Origin: Natranaerofaba carboxydovora
Lineage (GTDB): Bacteria > Bacillota > Natranaerobiia > Natranaerobiales > Natranaerofabaceae
NCBI RefSeq assembly: GCF_022539405.1
Contig: NZ_CP054394.1
Span: forward strand, 1,992,501-2,056,500
Length of the DNA stretch: 64,000 nucleotides
Reading direction: 5' to 3'
In this document: one piece after another, positions 18,486 to 28,244 of the stretch
Layout of the letters: each line of letters starts with the position of its first letter
Numbering within the stretch: position 1 is the stretch's first letter
The notes under the pieces: model-generated
Seen by the model: only the letters and a program-made list of their open reading frames with translations
Told to the model about the DNA's origin: nothing
Database searches by the model: none
Made by a program: the position numbers and the translations under genes

Positions 18486-18518
18486 ATTTTGGTACAATAT
18501 GACTTTTTGCACCAGAAT
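18485..18518. repeat. Internally deleted remnant of inverted-repeat (MITE-like) element
   Basis: GACTTTTTGCACCAGAAT (18501-18518) is identical to the right inverted repeat of the element at 32826-32924. The 13 bases GATTTTGGTACAA (18485-18497) match that element's left end (GATTCTGGTGCAA) in 11 positions. Only three bases separate the two ends, so nearly all internal sequence is missing. Confidence 0.6.
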
Positions 18519-18551
18519 TATATCGAATTTTTATAGGAAAGGTGAATTCTT

Positions 18552-20453
18552 TTGACTACCTTACTGGAGATAAATCTTAAGACAAAAAGTATTCAAAAAA
18601 AGAATATTGAATCTTCAAGAAAAAAATACATAGGGGGACTTGGGATAAATACAAAGCTTCTTTATGATCTTGTATCACCTAATGATGACCCTCTATCCCC
18701 TGGTAATGTCCTAATCTTTGGAGCTGGTTCTCTTGTTGGCAGTAAGCTGCCCACCGCCTGCAGGACAGAAGTGACTGCCAAGTCTCCTCTAAGCGGACTT
18801 TTTGGCACTGCTAATGCCGGAAGCAAGTGGGGCTATAACCTCCACTGTGCTGGAATAGACCATGTTCTTATTAAGGAAAAATCAAAAACACCTATATACC
18901 TAGTAATAGATAACGAAAAAGTTTATCTTGAAGATGCCAAAGATGTCTGGGGTTTTGATACCTACGAAGGAACCGATAAGCTCAAAAAAAAGCATGGAAA
19001 AGACTTTAGTATAGCCATTATTGGGCCAGCAGGGGAAAATCAAATAAGATATGCCTCCATCCAAAATGACTATCACGCTAGTTGGGGAAGGACTGGAATG
19101 GGGGCCGTAATGGGCAGTAAAAATTTGAAGGCTGTTATAGTGCGCGGCAATAATACGCCTGAAGCCAAGCACCCAGCTAACTTAAAAGAACTAAAAAAAG
19201 AAGCGCACAGAAGAATAAAAAATGAACCGACTTTTGGACCCACTAGAAAATACGGAAGTATGATAACTTCAGACCCCTTTAATGATATAGGTGCCTTGCC
19301 TGGCTATAATTTTGACAGTGGTTCTATAGAAGATTGGAGTAATCATCTTGGCAGGAAAATATATGACACTAAGTACAAAGAAAAAGACTTAGCCTGTCAT
19401 TCTTGTCCTGTTGCTTGTGCTCACTTGACAAAAGTAACAGAAAAGGAACTCAACAACCCCACCACAGATTATCAATCTAAAGAGATTAAAGGTAATAAAG
19501 GTATGGAAATAACTTTTGCTATGGAATTTGGGGCTAAGCTTGGCCTAAAAGAAATCCCTGAAATACTCAAGTGCGTTGAGCTATGTGATAGATATGGGAT
19601 GGATGTTGTATCTAGCGCAGGAAGTGTAGCATATTTTATAACCTCTTTTAAAGCAGGGCATTTCAAGAATGTAAATATAAATTTCACTCCTGAATGGGGA
19701 GATTATAACAGTATCTGGAATTTAATTAATATGATAGGCAAAAGAGAAGGAATTGGAGATTTGCTAGCTGAAGGTGTCAAAAGGGCCTGTCAAAAATATC
19801 CTGAGACTGAGAAGTTTGCTTATCATGTAAAAGGAGTAGAGCTTCCCGGCAGAGACCCTAGAGCCAAAATGGATGTTTGGTCCCTTGGTTATCTTACAAG
19901 CACCCGGGGCGGAGATCATCTAAGGGCCCGCTCCCCCGTCGAAAACCTAAAAAAAGGACTAATAGATTACAAAACTGAAGAACTAGGAGTTACCAGAGAA
20001 CATATTGAAAATGAACTTGATATGCCAAAAAAATTAAAAGATAAAATATTTGGAACTCCTCCCACTGGAGTTGATATTCCTGCCATGACAGTATATGCAG
20101 AAAATCTTATAACCATTATCAATTCAGTTGGCTTTTGTATAAGACCACCAATCCTTCGTTCTTTAGGGCCAGATTTTTATGCCCGTGCTATGAATGCTTT
20201 TCATGGAGACGATTTTACAGAGGAATCTATTTATCAAGCAGCCGATACAATTTACAAATTACAGCTAGAATTTAATTACCGGGAAGGTTCTAAGCCCGCT
20301 AGTACAGCTGATTATGTATTCCCCTCCCGGTTTTATAACGAAAGCCTAAAATCTTATAACTCATCACACAGCCCTTTAAAACACAGTCCTTTGGATAAAA
20401 CAAAAATTCAAAGTCTCCTTGATGAATATTATAAATATAGATCTATACCTTAA
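18552..20453 (+). CDS. Aldehyde:ferredoxin oxidoreductase (tungsten type)
   Basis: A 633-residue member of the AOR family, which oxidises aldehydes to carboxylic acids with ferredoxin as electron acceptor, using a tungsten- or molybdenum-bis-pterin and one [4Fe-4S] cluster. Recognisable features are the N-terminal GGLGINTKLLYD, the pterin-binding stretch CRTEVTAKSPLSG, the WGRTGMGAVMGSKNLKA motif, the cluster ligands CHSCPVAC near residue 281, and a further Cys in SVGFCIRPP near 535. Length is normal. The TTG start follows GGAAAGGTGA. It could work with the downstream but opposite-strand ADP-forming acyl-CoA synthetase and the CoA-transferase at 31 kb in acid-aldehyde interconversion; substrate range is not readable. 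Cytosolic. Confidence 0.9.
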   Translation: MTTLLEINLKTKSIQKKNIESSRKKYIGGLGINTKLLYDLVSPNDDPLSPGNVLIFGAGSLVGSKLPTACRTEVTAKSPLSGLFGTANAGSKWGYNLHCAGIDHVLIKEKSKTPIYLVIDNEKVYLEDAKDVWGFDTYEGTDKLKKKHGKDFSIAIIGPAGENQIRYASIQNDYHASWGRTGMGAVMGSKNLKAVIVRGNNTPEAKHPANLKELKKEAHRRIKNEPTFGPTRKYGSMITSDPFNDIGALPGYNFDSGSIEDWSNHLGRKIYDTKYKEKDLACHSCPVACAHLTKVTEKELNNPTTDYQSKEIKGNKGMEITFAMEFGAKLGLKEIPEILKCVELCDRYGMDVVSSAGSVAYFITSFKAGHFKNVNINFTPEWGDYNSIWNLINMIGKREGIGDLLAEGVKRACQKYPETEKFAYHVKGVELPGRDPRAKMDVWSLGYLTSTRGGDHLRARSPVENLKKGLIDYKTEELGVTREHIENELDMPKKLKDKIFGTPPTGVDIPAMTVYAENLITIINSVGFCIRPPILRSLGPDFYARAMNAFHGDDFTEESIYQAADTIYKLQLEFNYREGSKPASTADYVFPSRFYNESLKSYNSSHSPLKHSPLDKTKIQSLLDEYYKYRSIP

Positions 20454-20518
20454 ACTTGCTGGCTTTATTTTCCAAGTCATTAGCAAGCTCTGTTACTTTT
20501 CATTAATGCACTTTGAAA

Positions 20519-20557
20519 CAAAAAAAGCCTTCATACCAGTGAAAATGGTTAGAAGGC
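20519..20557 (-). terminator. Intrinsic terminator of acyl-CoA synthetase operon
   Basis: Read leftward, GCCTTC..ACC/GGT..GAAGGC (20527-20557) forms a stem followed by a run of seven T. It lies just after the stop of the BioD/Pta-like gene and terminates the minus-strand operon. The opposite direction lacks a T-run. Confidence 0.7.
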
Positions 20558-20604
20558 AAAAATCTCACTTGAAATTTATAGAATCTATTATTTGCATATC
20601 GTCT

Positions 20605-21669
20605 TTAATTTTCTCCTAGATAATCCCACAGTATATCCAGATCACAATACGTTTTTATATTATCTCTAGCAAGCTCCATGCTTTCCTTATTGCCAGGTTT
20701 TATCCTGGTTGATACATCATGCAGTTTCTCGACGGTAGTATAGGTGTCATAATGAACCAATATAACTGGTACATTTTTCTCTTCGGCTTGAGATAATACT
20801 TTTACGTTTGGATATAGACCACCAGTTAGGATCAATACAGAAGTACTAGTCTCAAGAGCTGTAAGAGCAAGATCACTTCTATCTCCGCCAATTATCAAGG
20901 CCTTATTGGTAGAACGCCTCAAATACTTTAATCCGCTTTCTATCGTCATTGTTCCAACAACTATATCTTCTACGCGTTTATCAAGATTATCTTTGCCAAC
21001 TAACAGTTCTCCACCTAGAACATCCAAACATTCATTAACTGTAGGGGAGGTTAGTTCAGACATAGCAGGTATTATCCCAAGTACATTATACCCTTCTTCT
21101 TCCATCTTAACCTTGTGTATTCCTTTTGTTTTCTCATAAGTAGCCAGAGGAGTGTTATTAAATATATTACCTAAAACAGGAATATCCAAAGCTTCCAAGT
21201 GTTTATTAAAGAAAAAAGTCTGATCAAAGCTAAAATCATCTTTCAAAACACTTGTAAGTAAAACAGACGCTTCAAATTCAGATGCCAACGAAATACAGTC
21301 AAGACCCTGACTAGCAAGGATATATGGTGATGTAGAGCCACCCACAATAAGAACATCAGCATCATCTTCATTTTTGATTCTGTCAAAAGCTTCAAAAACA
21401 GCTTTTCTGTAGTCCTCCTTATTTTCTCTGCCCGACAGATACATAGGCCCTACATTAACAGGTACAATGGAACTCAAATCACAAGAAGTTTGAAGCACAT
21501 CCTTTAACAGCAGTCCATCTTCATCTTCCTTTTGGGTTGGCCAAGGTGAATAACCTATGGGTTTAAAATATTTTACCTTGTATCCTTTTGAACACAAATG
21601 CATAGCAAGCCCCAAAGATACAGTGGTTTTACCACTACCAGATGCCCCCATAACATAAAGTTTTTTCAA
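20605..21669 (-). CDS. BioD-like/DRTGG protein (phosphotransacetylase N-terminal family)
   Basis: A 354-residue protein matching the stand-alone N-terminal part of long Pta proteins. It has a dethiobiotin-synthetase-like P-loop domain (GASGSGKTT at the start, KYFKPIG near 36, VIVGG-like strand near 105) followed by a DRTGG domain (IIGGDRSDLALTALETS near 268). It lacks the catalytic acetyl-transfer domain, so it is unlikely to make acetyl phosphate itself; a nucleotide-sensing or regulatory role is more probable. The GTG at 21678 sits inside the GAGAGGTG ribosome site, and the TTG three codons later is correctly spaced. It follows the ADP-forming acyl-CoA synthetase by 70 bases on the same strand, a common pairing that ties it to acetate or acyl-CoA turnover. 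Confidence 0.8.
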   Translation of the reverse strand: MKKLYVMGASGSGKTTVSLGLAMHLCSKGYKVKYFKPIGYSPWPTQKEDEDGLLLKDVLQTSCDLSSIVPVNVGPMYLSGRENKEDYRKAVFEAFDRIKNEDDADVLIVGGSTSPYILASQGLDCISLASEFEASVLLTSVLKDDFSFDQTFFFNKHLEALDIPVLGNIFNNTPLATYEKTKGIHKVKMEEEGYNVLGIIPAMSELTSPTVNECLDVLGGELLVGKDNLDKRVEDIVVGTMTIESGLKYLRRSTNKALIIGGDRSDLALTALETSTSVLILTGGLYPNVKVLSQAEEKNVPVILVHYDTYTTVEKLHDVSTRIKPGNKESMELARDNIKTYCDLDILWDYLGEN

Positions 21670-21739
21670 GACAAACACCTCTCACTATCAAAATTTCAAT
21701 TCCAAACCATTTTTTTTCTCATAATCTTTTTTCTGACTA

Positions 21740-23851
21740 TCAATCATCCCACTCAACTGTTATCTTGACATCAACAGCTAACACACCTTCTTCGTAAACA
21801 AACACTGGATTCAAATCAACCTCAGTTATCTCCGTAAAGTCTTCACAAAGCACAGCTAACCTTCCAATAACATCTTTTACTGCACTAATATCTGATGGAG
21901 ACGACCCTCTGAAACCTCTAAGCATCTTATAAGCCTTTGTCTCTAATATCATATCCCAAATCTCATCGTCACTCAAACCCTTACTTAGCCTAAATGAAAC
22001 ATCCTCTATCAAGTTTACATAAATTCCACCTAAGCCAAAAGCTATCAAAGGTCCAAAAATCAAGTCTTTGCTCATTCCTACGATTACTTCATTGCCTTCA
22101 GGGGCCATTTTTTGTACATCTACACCGTGAAGTGCCAAATCGGGGAAATACTTTTGAACTCTATCCAAAATATCTATAAACCCTTTCTCTACTTCCTCGG
22201 CACTTTCAAGACCAACTTTAATACCTCCAAAGTCAGTTTTGTGTTGAATGCTAGGCGAAGCAACCTTCAATACAACGGGATATCCCATCTCTTCTGCTAT
22301 CTCTACAGCTTCTTTAGAACTTCTGGCAAGCTTAATAGGCGCCGCCGGAATCCCATAAGCATCTACAATAGAAAAAGCCTCACTGCTCAATAGCACCCTT
22401 CTATTCTCCTTGAACGCATCATACAGGTTAGCCTTAACGATATCTTTTTTTACATCACTATAACAAAGGGGCTTATCCTTACATTCTTTTTTCTTATAAG
22501 AAGCATAAGATACCATTGCACCGATAGCTTTTACAGCTTTCTCAGGAAATGTATAACAGGGGATATCACCTTCATTTAAGATTCGCTCTGCCTCAACAAA
22601 AAAATCACCACCCATAAAAGAAGCAAATATAGGCTTATTTTTGTAAATCTGCTGTTTTTCTACTAATAACTGGGAGAGCTTAGATGGCCTTGCAAGTTCT
22701 GATGGACCAAGAAGTACGATCAAATTATCTACTCCTTCATCCTGCAAAATTGTGTCTATTGCAAACTCAAACCTATCATAAGTCGCATCACCCAAAACAT
22801 CAACAGGATTATAGATACCCGCCTCAGAAGGCAGTCCTTCTTGAAGTTTGTCGGTTGTATCCTTACTAAACTTGGCCATCTTTAAGCCCTCTTTTTCTAT
22901 CCAATCAGTTGTTATTATAGCAGGTCCCCCGGAGTTGGTTATAACAGCCACACTGTCCCCTTTTGGAAGATTATGCTTAGAAAAAGCTTCTGCCAGATCA
23001 AATAGTTCTTCTAGGCTGTGAGCTCTAAGGGCACCACTTTGTCTAAAAGCAACATCATAGGACATATCGTTGCCGGCCATAGCACCGGTATGAGATGAAG
23101 CAGCCTGAGCTCCTGACTCACTTGCACCAGATTTCAGGATGATCACCGGTTTTTTCTTACTTGTCTTTTTGACAGCGTCAATAAACGCTTCTCCTTCTAC
23201 AACATCTTCTAGATAACACAGTACGACACTGGTGTTATCGTCCTCTGCCATAGACAAGATAAAGTCAGCTTCGTTCAAATCACTTTTGTTCCCAAGACTA
23301 ACAAATCTCGAAAAACCAATATTCACATTAAGACTCCAATCCAGGATAAAAACCAAAAGAGCACCACTCTGAGATATAAATGCAACATTACCCTTACTAG
23401 GGAAATCCCCTGCAAAAGAAGCATTAATAGGAGTATGTGTATCCATTATCCCTAGGCAGTTCGGTCCAAGAACTTTGATGTCAGTTTCTTTTGTGATTTG
23501 GATAAATTCTTTTTCTCTTTCTTTTCCTTCCTTGCCAACCTCTTTAAAGCCAGCAGTAATAACTATAAGGTACTTAACCCCACACTCAACTGCTTCTTTA
23601 GCTACCAGGTTAACGGCATTTGAAGCCACAACAATAATAGCAAGTTCCGGCGGGGTTTCTATCTCTTTTAGAGATGAATACGACTTCAAACCCAGAATCT
23701 CTTGTTTGCCTGGATTAACTGGATAAACATCCCCCTCAAACCCATAATCCATAATATTCTTTAACACTATGTTTCCTATCTTTCCTTCTTTGTCAGAAGC
23801 ACCAACCACAGCTACAGAGTTAGGTTTAAAAAAATCTTTAAGAAGTTCCAT
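21740..23851 (-). CDS. Acetate/acyl-CoA ligase (ADP-forming), fused alpha-beta
   Basis: A 703-residue enzyme that converts an acyl-CoA plus ADP and phosphate to the free acid and ATP (reversible), giving substrate-level phosphorylation. Domains in order: CoA-binding Rossmann domain (KPNSVAVVGASDKEGKIGN), ligase-CoA domains with the phosphohistidine loop SSHTGAMAG near residue 260, then an ATP-grasp domain with the second histidine in QHKTDFGGI near 545. The alpha and beta parts, separate in some archaea, are fused here. The ATG at 23851 follows AAAGGGTGA with good spacing; a GTG three codons earlier lies inside that site. It is in an operon with the BioD/DRTGG gene. The aldehyde oxidoreductase nearby could supply the acids. 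Confidence 0.9.
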   Translation of the reverse strand: MELLKDFFKPNSVAVVGASDKEGKIGNIVLKNIMDYGFEGDVYPVNPGKQEILGLKSYSSLKEIETPPELAIIVVASNAVNLVAKEAVECGVKYLIVITAGFKEVGKEGKEREKEFIQITKETDIKVLGPNCLGIMDTHTPINASFAGDFPSKGNVAFISQSGALLVFILDWSLNVNIGFSRFVSLGNKSDLNEADFILSMAEDDNTSVVLCYLEDVVEGEAFIDAVKKTSKKKPVIILKSGASESGAQAASSHTGAMAGNDMSYDVAFRQSGALRAHSLEELFDLAEAFSKHNLPKGDSVAVITNSGGPAIITTDWIEKEGLKMAKFSKDTTDKLQEGLPSEAGIYNPVDVLGDATYDRFEFAIDTILQDEGVDNLIVLLGPSELARPSKLSQLLVEKQQIYKNKPIFASFMGGDFFVEAERILNEGDIPCYTFPEKAVKAIGAMVSYASYKKKECKDKPLCYSDVKKDIVKANLYDAFKENRRVLLSSEAFSIVDAYGIPAAPIKLARSSKEAVEIAEEMGYPVVLKVASPSIQHKTDFGGIKVGLESAEEVEKGFIDILDRVQKYFPDLALHGVDVQKMAPEGNEVIVGMSKDLIFGPLIAFGLGGIYVNLIEDVSFRLSKGLSDDEIWDMILETKAYKMLRGFRGSSPSDISAVKDVIGRLAVLCEDFTEITEVDLNPVFVYEEGVLAVDVKITVEWDD

Positions 23852-24142
23852 CACTTTCACCCTTTCAAAATAGCCATTAAAACTATAATCTATCTAATTG
23901 ATCTACGTTATACATTGCTATTATATGTTTAATTCTAGAAAGATTTGTTATTCCCTTCACAATTTGCGGTAAAGAATATTTCGAAAATTTTCATCCTGTA
24001 TCTTAAACTAGAAAGAATAAATAAAATACTATAAAATAAAGTGGGATTGAAATCACAATTTTACTGCAAAAGTTTATTCAAATGATTTATAGTGTTAATA
24101 ATAGATACATCTAAAACTCGAAAGGGGAGAAATAAATACTTT

Positions 24143-25492
24143 ATGAATGACAAAAACTGGTTAGATAAAGACAAAAATCTTATCTGGCATTCTATGTTTA
24201 GATACGGATCTGGCAAAGAACCCCTACTGGTAAAAAAAGCAGAAGGCATTAATATAATTGATGAAAAGGATAACCATTATGTTGACGGATTATCAGGTCT
24301 TTGGTGCGTAAATATAGGCTACGGAAGAGAAGAAATGGCAAGATGCACCTATGACCAGATGGTAGAAATGTCATATACAGCGCTAACAAACAGTCATCTG
24401 CCAGCAGTTGAGCTAGCAGATAAGTTAAATAAGTGGCTTGATGATGAATATGTTTTTTATTTTTCAAATAGTGGCTCAGAAGCCAATGAAACTGCTTTTA
24501 AATTAGCAAGACAATATCATCACCAAAATGATAATCCAGGTCGTTACAAATTTATATCTCGCTACAGGGCATATCACGGTAGTTCTTTTGCATCTTTAGC
24601 AGCAACAGGACAGTCCCATAGAAAGTACAAATATGAACCGCTAGCCCCTGGTTTTTTGCATATACCTCCGCCTGACTGTTATAGGTGTCCATTTAACAAA
24701 GAAAAAGCCAACTGTGAACTAGAATGCGTAAGTGCCCTTGAGCAAACCATTATATATGAGAATAAAAATACTATTGCCGGAGTTATCATGGAACCAGTTA
24801 TAACTGGTGGTGGTATTTTAGTAACAAGAGATGATTATTTCAAAAAAGTAGAAGAAATCTGTAATGCCCACGGGGTACTTTTTATCGTAGACGAAGTAAT
24901 TTGCGGTTTTGGCAGGATGGGGAACAGATTTGGGTATATGCAGTACAACGTAAGTCCGGATATTATCACAATGGCAAAAGGAATAACAAGCGCCTACCTA
25001 CCTCTATCTGTTACAGCTGTTAAGAGAAGTATTTTTGATAAGTTCAAAGAACCGGGAGATTATGAACACTTTCGCCATGTAAATACTTACGGCGGCCACC
25101 CTGCTGCTTGTAAAGTTGCAGTCAAAAATATGGAGATCATTGAAGAGGAAAACTTAATAGATAATACTAAAAAAATGGGCAACATACTTGAGAAAAAATT
25201 ACAAATCCTTCTTAATAATAAAAATGTGGGAGATATTAGATGCAAAGGATTACTAGCAGGTATTGAAATGGTCGAAGACAAAAAGACTAAAAAACCTCTA
25301 AAGGAAGAAAAAGTTGGGCAAATTATTGCAGAATGTAAAGACAAAGGTCTAATAATAGGTAAAAATTCAGATACCATTGCCGAATATAATAACATTCTGA
25401 CATTAGCCCCTCCACTTATTATTTCTGAAAAAGATATTGATTTTATTGTAGATATATTAAGAAATGTTATAAGCTCTCACTTTCCTTCATAA
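24143..25492 (+). CDS. Class III aminotransferase (omega-amino acid type)
   Basis: A 449-residue pyridoxal-phosphate aminotransferase of the omega-amino acid:pyruvate or aspartate-aminotransferase-family type. The cofactor site is visible as NSGSEANETAFKLAR near residue 110, DEVICGFGRMG near 265, and the Schiff-base lysine in MAKGITSAYLPL near 291. A Cys-rich insert CYRCPFNKEKANCELEC near 180-195 is common in this subgroup and may bind a metal or be structural. The ATG at 24143 has a ribosome site AGGGGAG, though about 13 bases away; no better in-frame start exists. Likely substrates are beta-alanine, putrescine-type amines or 4-aminobutyrate; the sequence does not decide. A hairpin overlaps its stop codon. 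Confidence 0.85.
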   Translation: MNDKNWLDKDKNLIWHSMFRYGSGKEPLLVKKAEGINIIDEKDNHYVDGLSGLWCVNIGYGREEMARCTYDQMVEMSYTALTNSHLPAVELADKLNKWLDDEYVFYFSNSGSEANETAFKLARQYHHQNDNPGRYKFISRYRAYHGSSFASLAATGQSHRKYKYEPLAPGFLHIPPPDCYRCPFNKEKANCELECVSALEQTIIYENKNTIAGVIMEPVITGGGILVTRDDYFKKVEEICNAHGVLFIVDEVICGFGRMGNRFGYMQYNVSPDIITMAKGITSAYLPLSVTAVKRSIFDKFKEPGDYEHFRHVNTYGGHPAACKVAVKNMEIIEEENLIDNTKKMGNILEKKLQILLNNKNVGDIRCKGLLAGIEMVEDKKTKKPLKEEKVGQIIAECKDKGLIIGKNSDTIAEYNNILTLAPPLIISEKDIDFIVDILRNVISSHFPS

Positions 25493-25504
25493 AAGTGAGA
25501 GCTT
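25471..25504. terminator. Hairpin at aminotransferase stop, shared by both strands
   Basis: AAGCTCTCACTTT (25471-25483) and its exact complement AAAGTGAGAGCTT (25492-25504) form a 13-base stem across the aminotransferase stop codon. T-runs are weak on either side, so termination is likely bidirectional but not proven. It would also terminate the small gene at 25558-25638 on the minus strand. Confidence 0.6.
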
Positions 25505-25557
25505 ATCTAGTTTGTTGCTATATATGTTGCTATATTTATATTTATGATCTCATCATG

Positions 25558-25638
25558 TTATCCAACTATATACCCAACCACAGCTAATCCGATAACCAAA
25601 CTACTAACAACAACTATTCTTATTTTAAACTTAGTCAT
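25558..25638 (-). CDS. 26-residue single-helix membrane peptide
   Basis: A very short reading frame: ATG ACT AAG TTT and on to TAA, encoding MTKFKIRIVVVSSLVIGLAV followed by VGYIVG. The N-terminus has three lysines and one arginine, and the rest is one continuous hydrophobic helix, so the product would sit in the membrane with its N-terminus inside. The ATG is preceded by GAGGAGGG at about 7 bases, one of the strongest ribosome sites in the window, which is the main reason to call it. It is too short for homology assignment. It may be a small regulator of a membrane protein, a toxin-like peptide, or a leader. No antitoxin-like RNA is evident. Confidence 0.5.
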   Translation of the reverse strand: MTKFKIRIVVVSSLVIGLAVVGYIVG

Positions 25639-26061
25639 CTTTTTTCCCTCCTCAAAGTCACAAACTGTTGTTCAACTGCTAATATATACTATACACTGTA
25701 ATAGCAAATAAAACAATCCCTATTATAGTTGGAAAAATAGGTTTTTTTACACTTTTTTATTGTCTTATATATTATTTTCTCATTATAACTTTGTTTTTTA
25801 AATTTGACATTTTAATATTACTCCGTTGTATTTATGAAGGTATTTCTAAAATAATGTAGAATTTAGAAAGAGTATTGCATTAAAACAAGATTTGTTCTAA
25901 TCTATGAACCAGGAGAGAAGCTAACTTGGAAATTAACCTTTTTGTTTTTATTTTACACTCCATACCCGACTCGCTAGGGATAACGTTTTTTACTTTAGTT
26001 TGAATACTCGTACTTAAAATCACTAAAGGAGCCAGCTACACTTATTAAGGCAGGGATAGGG
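25639..26061. other. Gene-poor region upstream of hybrid kinase
   Basis: This AT-rich stretch holds the upstream region of the 26-residue peptide gene and the leader of the kinase. A TTG at 25926 with AGGAG 10 bases before it opens a 25-residue hydrophobic frame (to 26003), which is a weak candidate only. No RNA gene, repeat or operator was recognised. Confidence 0.4.
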
Positions 26062-28161
26062 ATGAGTTGGGAAAAAAATAGGTTAAAAAAAGTTCAAGAA
26101 ATAATAATGGTAACTAAATTTTTCACATTAATATTTGTTTCGATGGCCATAATTAACTACATTGAGCCCCATGCAATTTGGGGGCAATTTGATAATAATA
26201 TTTTCATAGTTTTAATTATCTTAAATATAATTTTTTTATTAGCCATCATCTATTTTGATCGTACTTTTTTGAAGAATAATCAAAAAATACCCAAGCACAG
26301 TTTAATCCTTAGTATTGGCTTTTTTCTATTAGTAACTTTTATAATCAACATGAAAGAACAGGCAGATACCCTTATTATGATCCTTTACATACTACCTTTA
26401 CTTACAATTTCAATAACCCACGGACTTTTTTACGCACTTTCTTTTGCTGGATTAATTAGTATAAATGTACTATTCTTTAATTATGATTTTTTGAATGGAC
26501 AAGATGTTTTTGATATTTATATTATTTTTATTGGAATTTTGTTTTTGACCGCCTGGTTAGCAGGCAGTTTTACTGACCTGGAAAGAAAAGCCAGAGATGA
26601 CCTAATAAATTTGAACAAAGCTTTAGAAGAAAGCGAAAAAAAATACAACATTCTTTTTAATGGAACTTCTGATGTAGCTGTTCTATGCCAAGTCGAAGAA
26701 AATTTTAAAGTTAAAATTCTCAAGGCAAACCACTATTTTATCAATTCATTTAATCTAAAAAGCAACGAGATCCACGGCAAATATCTTAATGAAATTTTAA
26801 GCCAAGATATAATAAACAACTGGACGCAAAAAGCATTTGAAGCCTTAAAGGGAGGTAAAGAGATACGTTTTGAATGCTTTCACTTAGATAAGTACTATGA
26901 TACTAAATTTATTCCGATTGTAAATAACAACAAAACGACCCATTTAATTATTACAGCCTCTGACATCACTCACAAAAAAGAAATGGAAAATTATCGCATA
27001 GAACTGGAAAAAATGGAGTCTATAGGTCTATTAGCTGGGGGAATAGCCCATGATTTCAACAACCTACTCATGGTTGCCATAGGTAATATTTCTTTAGTAA
27101 AAGAAAAACTAAACATATCTGATCAAAAAGATAATTACATATTTGAGTTATTAGAAAAAGCAGAAAATAGCCTGGACAAATCAAAAAGTTTGACCCAACA
27201 ATTATTAACTTTTGCAAAAGGGGATTCCCCTGTAAAGAAAGCCATCTCTATTAAAGATTTATTAAATGAAGCTTGTAGCCTTGTTCTAGCAGGCTCTAAT
27301 GTAAATTGTGAATTAATAACAGAAGATGATTTGCGCCCAATAAAAGCAGATGAAGGCCAAATCTATCAGGTCATTAATAACATTATGATTAATGCTAAAC
27401 AAGCTATGCCAGAAGGTGGAACAATAAAAATAGAAGCAGAAAATATAACAATCAACAATGATGAAAATTCACTTCCATTAGATAGTGGTGATTATGTAAA
27501 AATATCCATTAAAGACGATGGTATTGGAATACCCAGAGAATATCTTGACAAAATATTCGATCCTTATTTTACTACAAAAAATGAAGGCAGTGGCTTGGGA
27601 CTAGCTTCCTGTCACTCAATAATACTAAAACATGGTGGCTACATCACAGTTGATTCCAAACCAGGTATTGGTACAACTTTTAATATTTATCTAAAAGCTG
27701 CATCATTTGAAGAATTAGAAAAGAATGCCAAAACACAAACAGACTCTCTCGATCTAAATGGAAATGCCAGTATTCTTATCATGGACGATGAAGCTATGAT
27801 AAGAGAAACACTCTATGAAACTTTTAGCAGATATGGTTACGATGTTGCCTGCGCAAAGGATGGTGAAGAAGCATTAGATATAGCTAGAAATAGAGATCAA
27901 ACATTTGATATTGCGTTTTTGGATTTGACAATTCCTGGGGGAAAGGGAGGAAAAGAAACAATAAAAGAATTAAAAGATATTAATTCAGAAGTTAAAGCTT
28001 ATATAATGAGCGGTTACAGCGAAAGCCACGTAATGTCTAATTATTATGATTATAATTTCGAAGGAGTAATAAAAAAACCTTTTAGAATAAGTGAAGTTAA
28101 GGAAATTTTAGACACCGAACAAAAATCAGAACAGGAAAAAGAAAAGGAAATAAAAAATTAA
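26062..28161 (+). CDS. Hybrid sensor histidine kinase with receiver domain
   Basis: A 699-residue membrane sensor. The first 170 residues carry five or six hydrophobic helices. They are followed by a PAS domain (about 190-310), then the phospho-acceptor helix with GGIAHDFNNLLM (histidine near 331), an ATPase domain with NNIMINAKQAMPEGG and DDGIGIP, and a C-terminal receiver domain (from about 570: ILIMDDEAMIRETL, phospho-acceptor Asp in AFLDLTIPGGKGG, and conserved Lys in KKPF). This HDFNN H-box type is typical of NtrB-like hybrid kinases. No cognate output gene is adjacent; phosphate may pass to a distant phosphotransfer protein. The ATG follows an AGGGATAGGG run. Signal unknown. Confidence 0.88.
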   Translation: MSWEKNRLKKVQEIIMVTKFFTLIFVSMAIINYIEPHAIWGQFDNNIFIVLIILNIIFLLAIIYFDRTFLKNNQKIPKHSLILSIGFFLLVTFIINMKEQADTLIMILYILPLLTISITHGLFYALSFAGLISINVLFFNYDFLNGQDVFDIYIIFIGILFLTAWLAGSFTDLERKARDDLINLNKALEESEKKYNILFNGTSDVAVLCQVEENFKVKILKANHYFINSFNLKSNEIHGKYLNEILSQDIINNWTQKAFEALKGGKEIRFECFHLDKYYDTKFIPIVNNNKTTHLIITASDITHKKEMENYRIELEKMESIGLLAGGIAHDFNNLLMVAIGNISLVKEKLNISDQKDNYIFELLEKAENSLDKSKSLTQQLLTFAKGDSPVKKAISIKDLLNEACSLVLAGSNVNCELITEDDLRPIKADEGQIYQVINNIMINAKQAMPEGGTIKIEAENITINNDENSLPLDSGDYVKISIKDDGIGIPREYLDKIFDPYFTTKNEGSGLGLASCHSIILKHGGYITVDSKPGIGTTFNIYLKAASFEELEKNAKTQTDSLDLNGNASILIMDDEAMIRETLYETFSRYGYDVACAKDGEEALDIARNRDQTFDIAFLDLTIPGGKGGKETIKELKDINSEVKAYIMSGYSESHVMSNYYDYNFEGVIKKPFRISEVKEILDTEQKSEQEKEKEIKN

Positions 28162-28166
28162 TCAGT

Positions 28167-28200
28167 TAAACAGCCCGAAATCAATAATCCGGGCTGTTTA
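28167..28200. terminator. Bidirectional terminator
   Basis: TAAACAGCCCG and CGGGCTGTTTA (28167-28177 and 28190-28200) make an 11-base stem between the convergent kinase and clpC genes. Its A- and T-rich flanks would allow termination in either direction. Confidence 0.7.
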
Positions 28201-28244
28201 ACTAAATTAACTCACAAACTTATACTTTTTTACTTTTTTCTTTA

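Noticed and set aside
20605-21669. Dethiobiotin synthetase or full phosphotransacetylase
   Set aside because: A DRTGG domain follows the P-loop domain, no other biotin gene is near, and the catalytic Pta domain is absent.
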